Positions 1 through 5,736 of a DNA stretch of 9,097 bases are shown here, in pieces (positions within the stretch are counted from its first letter, which is position 1; the number at the start of each line of letters is the position of its first letter). Below the pieces are notes generated by a model. That model worked only from the letters and a program-made list of their open reading frames with translations, searched no databases and was not told the origin of the DNA. The position numbers and the translations under genes are program-made. The stretch comes from JANYBV01 sp043763155 (GTDB lineage Bacteria; Pseudomonadota; Alphaproteobacteria; Rickettsiales; SXRF01), in contig JAYULW010000063.1 in NCBI GenBank assembly GCA_043763155.1, positions 1-9,097 of the forward strand, given 5' to 3'.

Positions 1-564
1 AAGCGCGCGCGGGAACGTGGCATTCCAGTGATGAATTGCAGCACGGTGGGGTATGGCAGCCGCATTTTCCTGTTTACGCCGGATGGCATGAGCATGGAAG
101 AATGCCTTGGGCTTTCGTATGAAGAGGCCGTGTTTTATGAAAAGAAGGCCTATGCGGGTGAGCTTACGCGTACTGAGCGGGTGAAGGTTGCGAGTTCGAT
201 TGCCATTGGGTTACTTCCGGAGCCGCCGTCTTATGCGCCTTCAGGCGCGGAAGCCGGGCATATTCAGGCGATTCGCAAACTGGTGATGGATAAGGGGACT
301 GCACCGGGTGTGGGGGCGAGTTGCTGGCTGGCATGCAGCTTTGCGGCGAACCAGATTTTGTTCTACCTGCTGCGCAATTCCGAGATTAAACGCAATGTGG
401 TGATGCCGCCCCCGGCGCCGGGGTATTTGTACCTCGATGTGGGCTTTATGAAGGCCAAAGTGTGCAAGGGGACATGGTTTAACCGGCAGCAAAGAAGGTT
501 AAAAATTGCGATTATCAATGGGGTTGCACGCCGAATGGAGCAAAAAGCACAACGTGTTGCATAA
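1..564 (+). CDS. ThiF/MoeB/E1-like family adenylyltransferase, C-terminal part (5' end outside the window)
   Basis: The reading frame is open from base 1 and ends at TAA 562-564. The GTG at 28 and ATG at 31 are internal codons, because the upstream in-frame residues (KRARERGIPV) continue the protein. ThiF/MoeB/E1-like enzymes use ATP to adenylate a C-terminal carboxylate of a small protein or peptide. Their second half typically has a 'GIPV..., G.G..L.F.P.GMS' stretch, and here I read GIPVMNCSTVGYGSRIFLF followed by TPDGMSMEE. A later Gly/Ala/Cys-rich helix (around GVGASCWLACSFAANQ) matches the helix that precedes the end of this domain. The nucleotide-binding glycine motif and the adenylation residues would lie upstream and cannot be checked. 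The tail is basic (NRQQRRLKIA, ARRMEQKAQRVA). The subtype and substrate are unknown, and the family call is by motif resemblance. No terminator is visible after the stop. Confidence 0.62.
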   Translation, partial: KRARERGIPVMNCSTVGYGSRIFLFTPDGMSMEECLGLSYEEAVFYEKKAYAGELTRTERVKVASSIAIGLLPEPPSYAPSGAEAGHIQAIRKLVMDKGTAPGVGASCWLACSFAANQILFYLLRNSEIKRNVVMPPPAPGYLYLDVGFMKAKVCKGTWFNRQQRRLKIAIINGVARRMEQKAQRVA

Positions 565-691
565 ATATTCGCTATATTTTTGAGCCGGATATGAAATTGG
601 TAATATTTGCGTAAGATTTGATTCAAATTTTAATAATTATTTTTTAATACCTTACTGAGAGCATAGCGGAAACTTACAGAGGTTTCCCTTA
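565..691 (+). promoter_or_regulatory. AT-rich leader/promoter region of the TonB-receptor operon
   Basis: This 127-nt gap is far more AT-rich than the flanking genes, as expected of a promoter region. I see no convincing sigma-70 box pair, since several weak TTGA-like and TAAT-like matches have poor spacing. Two structures stand out. The first is a perfect 13-bp palindrome with a central T at 616-628 (ATTTGATTCAAAT), which contains a GANTC site, the target of the alphaproteobacterial CcrM methylase. The second is a 6-bp stem, GGAAAC 668-673 with GTTTCC 682-687, whose loop carries most of the ribosome-binding sequence AGAGG (678-682), 9 nt before the ATG at 692. The regulatory role of either is inference. 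Confidence 0.4.
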
Positions 692-2716
692 ATGGTTTAC
701 GCGAAAAAATTAAATACAAAAATCTGGATGGCGGCATTGTTATGCACATGCGCCTCAACTCCGGTTTATGCGTCGAACCCGGAACCGGATATTAATCCGT
801 CTGACCTATTGAACCTCTCGCTTGAGCAGCTTTCCAATGTGGAAGTGACTTCGGTTTCCAAAAAACGTGAGAAGGCGAGCGAAGCGGCAGCGGCTATTTA
901 TGTAATTTCCAGCGACGACATCCGTCGTTCGGGCGCAACCAGCATTCCTGAATTGCTGCGCGGCGTTCCGGGCTTGAGCGTTGCACAGTCGGGCAGCCAT
1001 TCATGGGCCATCAGCTCGCGCGGGTTTACGGGGCAGTTTGCGAATAAGCTACTGGTGCTGATTGACGGGCGCAGCGTATATACGCCGCTGTTTTCGGGTG
1101 TGTGGTGGGACGTGCAGGACACGCCCTTGCGCGATATTGACCGCATCGAAGTTATTCGCGGGCCGGGGGCGACGCTTTGGGGCGCAAACGCGGTGAACGG
1201 CGTTATCAACATCATCACCAAGGACGCCAAAGACACTAACGGCACGATGATTTCGCAGACCGTGGGCAACCAGGAAAATTCGCTTACCGACATGCGCTAC
1301 GGCACGAAAATCAGCGACAATGCGAGTATGCGCCTGTACGCGAAATATGATGACCGCGACGAATTCAAAACCGCTGCCGGCTTTGGGGCAGGGGACAATT
1401 GGAACAAGGCGCAGAGCGGCTTCCGCATGGACGGCCATGACGGCACGGATATTTCTTACACGCTGCAGGGCGACGTATATACGTCCGGGCAGAGCTATGA
1501 CATGAACATTCCGACACTGGGCACGCCACCCTTTACCAAGCGCGTGAAGAACCGCGACGAAGCGGACGGCGGCAACGTGCTGGCACGTATCAACAAGACC
1601 GAGTCGAAGGATGAAAACTGGTCGTTGCAGTTCTACTTCGATAATTCGCAGCGCCAGAACTTCATTTTCGATGACAACCGCAATACGCTGGATATTGACT
1701 TCCAGCATGCGTTCAAAGCAGGCGACCGCCACGAGCTGGTGTGGGGCACGGGCTACCGCCTTGTGGCCGACAATACCGTTGGCACGCCCTGGCTTAACAT
1801 GCTACCTGCGGCGCGCACGGATAATTTGTTCAGCGCCTTTGCACAGGACAAGATCGGCCTGATCGGTGACGAGTTGTCGCTGACGGTGGGTTCTAAATTT
1901 GAACATAACAACTATACGGGCTTCCAGCTTCAGCCGAGCGCGCGCATGACGTGGCTGGTGGATGAAAAGCAGACGTTGTGGACCTCGGCATCGCACGCGG
2001 TGCGCACGCCGAACCGCTTCTCGGACAATGGCTCGCTGGTGCTGGGCACGCAGCAAATCGGTCCGGCGACATATGCTTATGTAGAAAGCGTGGGCAACCA
2101 GTCGGTGACGTCCGAATCGGTCAATGCGTTTGAACTTGGGTACCGTATCCAACCGATAAAGAAAGTTTCGGTGGATGTTTCGACCTTCTATAACCGTTAT
2201 GGCAAGCTGCTTTCTAACAGCATTGGTACGCCGGTGGCTACGACCTATCCGGGGTATGGCACATATTTCGTGGTGCCGGTGACGCCGATCAACGGCAACT
2301 CGGCCACCTCGCATGGTGTTGAACTTTCTACCAAGTGGGACGTTACCCCGATTTGGAAACTTGATGCGACTTACACGTATCTGGATTTCAAGCGCCAACG
2401 CCCGGACCAGCTTGGCTTTACGGTGGCTTCGGCGGCACCCCCGCAACAAGCGAGCTTGAAATCGAGCCTGCTTTTGCCGCATAATGTAGAAATGGATAAT
2501 GCGATTTACGCCATGGATAATCTTGCAAACCAACATATCCAAGGCTATATCCGTTTTGATACGCGGTTGGCGTGGATGGCGATGCCGAATATGGAGCTTT
2601 CACTCGTTGGGCAGAACCTGTTCGACAATAAGCATCCTGAGTTCCCGGGCTTTATTTACCAAAGTAATGCACAGGTTCCCCGCAGTGTGTACGGCAATGT
2701 TACTTGGAAGTTTTAA
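692..2716 (+). CDS. TonB-dependent outer-membrane receptor
   Basis: The 674-residue protein is of usual length for a TonB-dependent receptor, which imports or senses a ligand across the outer membrane using energy from TonB-ExbB-ExbD. A signal peptide (hydrophobic stretch about residues 11-24) probably ends at VYA27. It is followed by a short segment with LSLEQLSNVEVTSVSK (about 42-57) that probably holds the TonB box. The plug domain spans about 58-178: IYVISSDDIRRSGA, LLRGVPGLSV, SSRGF, LVLIDGRSVY, IDRIEVIRGPGATLWGANA and GVINIITK are classic plug motifs. The rest is a beta-barrel rich in alternating aromatic strands. The protein ends in YGNVTWKF, the terminal-Phe signature of BAM-assembled barrels. 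ATG 692 is preceded by AGAGG at 9 nt. The ligand cannot be read from sequence, and I see no STN signalling domain at the N-terminus. Linkage to yfiR-like and kinase genes suggests a sensing role (inference). Confidence 0.93.
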   Translation: MVYAKKLNTKIWMAALLCTCASTPVYASNPEPDINPSDLLNLSLEQLSNVEVTSVSKKREKASEAAAAIYVISSDDIRRSGATSIPELLRGVPGLSVAQSGSHSWAISSRGFTGQFANKLLVLIDGRSVYTPLFSGVWWDVQDTPLRDIDRIEVIRGPGATLWGANAVNGVINIITKDAKDTNGTMISQTVGNQENSLTDMRYGTKISDNASMRLYAKYDDRDEFKTAAGFGAGDNWNKAQSGFRMDGHDGTDISYTLQGDVYTSGQSYDMNIPTLGTPPFTKRVKNRDEADGGNVLARINKTESKDENWSLQFYFDNSQRQNFIFDDNRNTLDIDFQHAFKAGDRHELVWGTGYRLVADNTVGTPWLNMLPAARTDNLFSAFAQDKIGLIGDELSLTVGSKFEHNNYTGFQLQPSARMTWLVDEKQTLWTSASHAVRTPNRFSDNGSLVLGTQQIGPATYAYVESVGNQSVTSESVNAFELGYRIQPIKKVSVDVSTFYNRYGKLLSNSIGTPVATTYPGYGTYFVVPVTPINGNSATSHGVELSTKWDVTPIWKLDATYTYLDFKRQRPDQLGFTVASAAPPQQASLKSSLLLPHNVEMDNAIYAMDNLANQHIQGYIRFDTRLAWMAMPNMELSLVGQNLFDNKHPEFPGFIYQSNAQVPRSVYGNVTWKF

Positions 2717-2719
2717 TTT

Positions 2720-3271
2720 GTGCTTAGGCGAATATTTTCTCGTTGCTTAGTTACGCTACAGCTATGCGCATTCATTTGTGCACCGCAATATGCTATGGCG
2801 CAGGAAACCAAGGAATACCTCGTTAAGGCCGCTTTCATTTACAACTTCGTGAAGTTTGTGGAGTGGCCGGACGCGAAGGCTATTGGCCAACGTAATTCCA
2901 TTGATATTTGCGTGATGGGGGAAAGCCCGCTTTCGGCGGCGTCCAGCGTGTTTAAGGCAGCGTCCACCGCGAAGCTTGCGCTTTCGCTGGTGCAGGAAAA
3001 CGACGTGAAGGCGGCGATTGATCACTGCCATGTAGTGTTTATCAGCGCCAGCGAGGCTGCAAGGCTTGGCGGCATTCTGGCGGCTTTGAAGAGCAGCCCC
3101 GTTTTGACGGTGAGCGATATTGACGATTTTGCCGAAAAAGGCGGCATGATCGGCTTCGTGATGAGCGATAGCAAAATTAAGGTGGTGGTCAACACCAAAT
3201 CGGCAACCACGGCGGGCTTACGCGTTGACGCGCAGCTGCTGGAAATTGCCCTTAAGGTGATTGACAGGTAG
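2720..3271 (+). CDS. YfiR-family (DUF4154) periplasmic regulatory protein
   Basis: The 183-residue protein starts at GTG 2720, 3 nt after the receptor stop, with GGAAG about 9 nt upstream inside the receptor gene. The start fits because it gives a complete signal peptide (RR, hydrophobic core about 10-22, cleavage near AMA27). The mature protein has the DUF4154 hallmarks: EYLVKAAFIYNFVKFVEWP (32-50), an ICVMGESP strand with Cys64, HCHVVFIS with Cys103, PVLTVSDIDDFAEKGGMIGF (127-146) and an AGLRVDAQLLEIA tail. In this family the two Cys can form a disulfide. YfiR of Pseudomonas is a periplasmic inhibitor that binds the CHASE8 sensor of the diguanylate cyclase YfiN. Here the likely partner is the CHASE8-like histidine kinase encoded 5 nt downstream (inference from gene order and domain type). 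The family call is strong; the partner is a prediction. Confidence 0.88.
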   Translation: MLRRIFSRCLVTLQLCAFICAPQYAMAQETKEYLVKAAFIYNFVKFVEWPDAKAIGQRNSIDICVMGESPLSAASSVFKAASTAKLALSLVQENDVKAAIDHCHVVFISASEAARLGGILAALKSSPVLTVSDIDDFAEKGGMIGFVMSDSKIKVVVNTKSATTAGLRVDAQLLEIALKVIDR

Positions 3272-3276
3272 AAGCC

Positions 3277-4797
3277 ATGCGCCTTCTCAAAAATTATTCC
3301 ATCAAGTGGCGGCTTACCTTCCTTATTTTGATGGTGAGTTTCGTTTCGGTATTGATCACCACACTGGCGATCTCGATTATCGGGGTGTATTCGCTGCGGA
3401 GCAACCTGGTGAAGGACCTCGGCATCACGGCGTCTATCGTGGGCGACCGCAACACAGCAGCACTGCTCTTCAATGACGACAAGCAGGCCGAGACGAATTT
3501 AAACGTGTTCAGCGTGAACCCCGCCATTGTGCAGGCGTGTCTTTACAGCGAAAAGGGCGAGGTTTTTGCCCGCTATGTGAGCAAGCGTTATGAGTATGAC
3601 GCCAAGTGCCCGGCGGACCACACCACCACTGAAGGAATTGAAAACCAGCGCATTAAAGTGATGCAGCCGGTGGTGAAAATGCAGGACACGATCGGGTATA
3701 TTTACCTTGAGTCTACACAGGACCAGGTGGACCGCTACATTGAGCGCCAGATTACCATTGCGTTGCTGGTGTCTTCAGCGGCACTGTTTATCTCGTATTT
3801 GCTGGCGATTAATTTGCAGCGGGGGATTTCGCGGCCCATCCTGAATCTTTCGGATATTGCGCGGCAGGTTTCAAAAAGCCGGGACTACACCATACGCGCC
3901 ACGCAGCTGGGCGACGCGGTGCTGGAAGCCAATAACGAGCTGGTGATCCTGACCGAATCGTTCAACGCCATGTTAACGGAAATTGGCGACCGCGAACAGC
4001 AACTGAAACAAAAGAACACTGAGCTTGAAAAAGCAAGGGACGTGGCCGAAAGCGCCAACCGGTCGAAGTCGCAGTTCCTCGCTAATATTTCGCACGAGTT
4101 GCGCACGCCGCTGAACGCGATTATCGGGTTCTCTTCGATTTTGATGAACCAATTGTTCGGTGCGCTGGGCGACCCCAAATATATGGAATACTCGAAGGAC
4201 ATCAACGAGTCGGGCGTGCATTTGCTGGATATTATCAATGACATCCTTGATCTTTCCAAAGCAGAAGCGGGCAAGCTGACGCTTACCTACGAAGAAGTGC
4301 ATGTGGGTAAGAGCATCAGCAAGTGCGTGACGATTCTTTCCGAGCGTGCGCAGAAGGGCGGGGTGACGATTGCCACCAACGTGCCGAAGATGATGCCGGC
4401 ACTGGTTGCCGACCGTTTGCGCTTTATCCAGATTCTTTTGAACATCATGTCGAACGCGGTGAAGTTTACCAACGAAGGCGGGCATGTGGACGTGGCGGTG
4501 CATACGCTGGATAATAAGGGCGAGGTGACGCATTTTGTGGTGACGGTGAAGGATAACGGCATCGGCATGTCGCAGATGGACATCGAAAAGGCCTTCCAGA
4601 GCTTTGGGCAGGTGGATAGCGGGCTGAACCGGAAATATGAGGGCACGGGCCTTGGCCTGCCGCTGACTAAGAAGCTGCTGGAGCTGCATCAGGGCGCGAT
4701 TGAGATTGTGAGCGAGCTGGGCAGGGGCACGCAGGTGGTGCTTACATTCCCGGCGCTGCCGCCAGCGGGGCTTGATTACCAGCTATCCGACAGCTGA
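3277..4797 (+). CDS. Membrane sensor histidine kinase with CHASE8-like periplasmic domain, HAMP, HisKA and HATPase
   Basis: The 506-residue protein starts at ATG 3277, 5 nt after the yfiR-like stop. Membrane helix 1 is about residues 13-38. The periplasmic region (about 41-156) includes ASIVGDRNTAALLFNDDKQ and a SEKGEVFARY strand, which resemble the CHASE8 domain of YfiN. Membrane helix 2 is about 157-180. HAMP spans about 181-236, followed by a coiled coil to about 262. HisKA carries the phospho-acceptor His273 in SHELRTPLNAIIGFSS. The ATPase domain shows the N box (NIMSNAVKFT, Asn389/Asn393), G1 (DNGIGM, Asp426) and G2 (GTGLGLPL, 457-464). All catalytic elements are present, so an active kinase is expected. 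The protein ends about 30 residues after G2 with no receiver domain, so a response regulator must be supplied in trans, and none is encoded in this window. Close packing with the two upstream genes indicates one operon. Confidence 0.93.
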   Translation: MRLLKNYSIKWRLTFLILMVSFVSVLITTLAISIIGVYSLRSNLVKDLGITASIVGDRNTAALLFNDDKQAETNLNVFSVNPAIVQACLYSEKGEVFARYVSKRYEYDAKCPADHTTTEGIENQRIKVMQPVVKMQDTIGYIYLESTQDQVDRYIERQITIALLVSSAALFISYLLAINLQRGISRPILNLSDIARQVSKSRDYTIRATQLGDAVLEANNELVILTESFNAMLTEIGDREQQLKQKNTELEKARDVAESANRSKSQFLANISHELRTPLNAIIGFSSILMNQLFGALGDPKYMEYSKDINESGVHLLDIINDILDLSKAEAGKLTLTYEEVHVGKSISKCVTILSERAQKGGVTIATNVPKMMPALVADRLRFIQILLNIMSNAVKFTNEGGHVDVAVHTLDNKGEVTHFVVTVKDNGIGMSQMDIEKAFQSFGQVDSGLNRKYEGTGLGLPLTKKLLELHQGAIEIVSELGRGTQVVLTFPALPPAGLDYQLSDS

Positions 4798-4804
4798 TTA
4801 ACGC

Positions 4805-4849
4805 TTTAAATCAAATTATTGCTATGACGGGACGCATTTAAATTAAATT
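4805..4849 (+). repeat. Two near-identical 13-bp AT-rich direct repeats upstream of the MarR-type regulator
   Basis: TTTAAATCAAATT at 4805-4817 and TTTAAATTAAATT at 4837-4849 match at 12 of 13 positions. They start 32 bp apart, close to three helical turns, so proteins bound to both would face the same side of the DNA. They lie just upstream of a candidate -10 box and about 60-105 bp before the TTG start of the LdtR-like gene. This is a natural place for an autoregulatory operator of a MarR-type protein, but the AT-richness makes chance similarity possible. Confidence 0.4.
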
Positions 4850-4866
4850 TTAACATTTAGGCACTA

Positions 4867-4872
4867 CATAAT
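4867..4872 (+). promoter_or_regulatory. Candidate -10 box for the LdtR-like gene
   Basis: CATAAT matches the sigma-70 -10 consensus at five of six positions. A start near 4879 would give a leader of about 33 nt. The best -35 candidate 18 bp upstream (TTAAAT, 4843-4848) is poor and overlaps the second AT-rich direct repeat. This would fit a promoter that depends on, or is blocked by, a bound regulator (inference). Confidence 0.35.
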
Positions 4873-4911
4873 AGTGGTGTGAGATAAAACAGTAATTTCA
4901 AGAGGCCACCG

Positions 4912-5370
4912 TTGAAACAGATTTATACCGAATCCATTCTGCTGATCGAACGTCTTCACCGCCGTTTCCTCGATGTGATCAACACCGAGCTGGACCGCTT
5001 GAAAATTGACGACATCAACAACGTGCAGACGCTTATCCTGTATAACATTAGCAGCGAACAGCTCACTATTGGCGAACTTACCAACCGTGGCTATTATCTT
5101 GGCTCCAACGTTTCTTACAATGTGAAGAAGCTGGTGGAGAACGGCTACCTGCTGCAGGAACGCGCACCGCACGACAAGCGCTCCACGCGCATCAAGCTTT
5201 CGGACAAGGGTTTGGACCTTTGCAAGAAGGTGGACGAGCTGTACCAGCGCAATGTGGACATTGCGTCCAAGGAAATTACGGTGGATGACCTGAATATTCT
5301 CAATAAGACACTCGGCAAGCTGGAAAGCTTCTGGACCGGGTATATTAACAACATCTATAAAGTGAAGTAA
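4912..5370 (+). CDS. ldtR: MarR-family winged-helix transcriptional regulator, LdtR-like
   Basis: The 152-residue protein starts at TTG 4912, supported by AGAGG at 4901-4905 (6 nt spacing) and by the family-typical N-terminus QIYTESILLIERLHRRFLD. The winged helix-turn-helix spans about residues 50-98: LTIGELTNRGYYLGSNVSYN holds the recognition region and RAPHDKRSTRIKLSDKG is the wing. The C-terminal helices (about 101-145) include TLGKLESFW, and with the N-terminal helix they form the MarR dimer interface. The whole pattern strongly resembles LdtR, an alphaproteobacterial regulator that in Liberibacter controls an L,D-transpeptidase gene and osmotic-stress tolerance. No L,D-transpeptidase gene is in this window, so the target here is unknown. 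The gene is monocistronic, with AT-rich direct repeats and a candidate -10 box upstream and an intrinsic terminator downstream. The MarR call is near certain; orthology to LdtR is by recalled sequence resemblance. Confidence 0.85.
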   Translation: MKQIYTESILLIERLHRRFLDVINTELDRLKIDDINNVQTLILYNISSEQLTIGELTNRGYYLGSNVSYNVKKLVENGYLLQERAPHDKRSTRIKLSDKGLDLCKKVDELYQRNVDIASKEITVDDLNILNKTLGKLESFWTGYINNIYKVK

Positions 5371-5394
5371 TAACAGCGCTTTAGTTATTTTTGA

Positions 5395-5430
5395 GGGGCC
5401 GCAAATAATTTTGCGGCCCCTTTGTTTTTA
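5395..5430 (+). terminator. Rho-independent terminator of the LdtR-like gene
   Basis: GGGGCCGCAAA (5395-5405) and TTTGCGGCCCC (5410-5420) form a perfect 11-bp stem with a TAAT tetraloop, followed by TTTGTTTTTA (5421-5430). It begins 24 nt after the TAA at 5370. The opposite strand has no good U-tract after the stem, so it works on the plus strand only. Confidence 0.93.
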
Positions 5431-5591
5431 GGGGTGGCGTTTACTGAATCTTTAGCGGTTCAGGCTATCTTCTGTGTCGAGCGCAAATACGTTTTTTTGT
5501 ATTTCTACGTTATCAGGAAGCAATGCTTCCGAAACAATCAACATCCTTGTTAGGCTGTCACCTCCCCCCGCACGGTTGCGGGGGGCAGGAC
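5431..5591. other. Structured intergenic region with a G/C hairpin; no convincing gene
   Basis: Between the terminator and the palindromic element there is no convincing gene. A strong hairpin is formed by CCCCCCGCA (5564-5572) and TGCGGGGGG (5577-5585) with a CGGT loop. Neither strand has a T-run after it, so it is not a standard terminator. Two lesser palindromes are GGAAGCAATGCTTCC (5517-5531, odd centre) and AAATAC/GTATTT around a T-run (about 5486-5505). The minus strand can be read as a 30-codon frame (MLIVSEALLPDNVEIQKN...) ending at 5452. It has no clear ribosome-binding site, and its start lies among the palindromes, so I do not call it as a gene. Confidence 0.5.
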
Positions 5592-5736
5592 TAAAACTCC
5601 CTTTTAATTTCACCATGCCTTGCTGCAAATAGCATTCTGCTGTGCTTCGCTGCTCACGCACGGACGTGCGCTGCGCTGCGATGCTCGCACAATACTATTT
5701 TCGCTGGCGGCCTGATGAAATTAAAAGGGAGTTTTA
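5592..5736. repeat. Long palindromic, MITE-like element (about 145 bp) with 21-bp perfect terminal inverted repeats
   Basis: The first 21 bases (5592-5612, TAAAACTCCCTTTT then AATTTCA) are the exact reverse complement of the last 21 (5716-5736). Complementarity continues inward with mismatches and a few one-base indels: an AAATAG/CTATTT block, a TCGC/GCGA block, and a final perfect CGCACG/CGTGCG stem (5657-5662 with 5665-5670) around a 2-nt centre. The whole element would fold into one long imperfect hairpin. Both ends are TA, as expected if a TA target was duplicated, which is typical of IS630/Tc1-mariner-type insertion and of the MITEs they mobilise. No transposase gene is present. The last three bases on the recG side (5734-5736) are the recG stop codon. 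Whether it is mobile or a multi-copy repeat cannot be judged from one copy. Confidence 0.7.

Noticed and set aside
1049..1732. Minus-strand frames of up to about 230 codons within the TonB receptor gene
   Set aside because: They lack recognisable motifs and lie entirely within a gene with clear plug, barrel and terminal-Phe signatures on the plus strand.
5395..5430. Bidirectional terminator serving recG as well
   Set aside because: On the minus strand the stem is not followed by a U-run, and recG ends about 300 nt earlier with other structures in between.
5452..5661. 69-codon minus-strand frame running through the palindromic element and the G/C hairpin
   Set aside because: It starts inside the palindrome, its first half is the translated repeat, and no ribosome-binding site supports it. 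Only the last 30 codons look protein-like, which is too little to call a gene.
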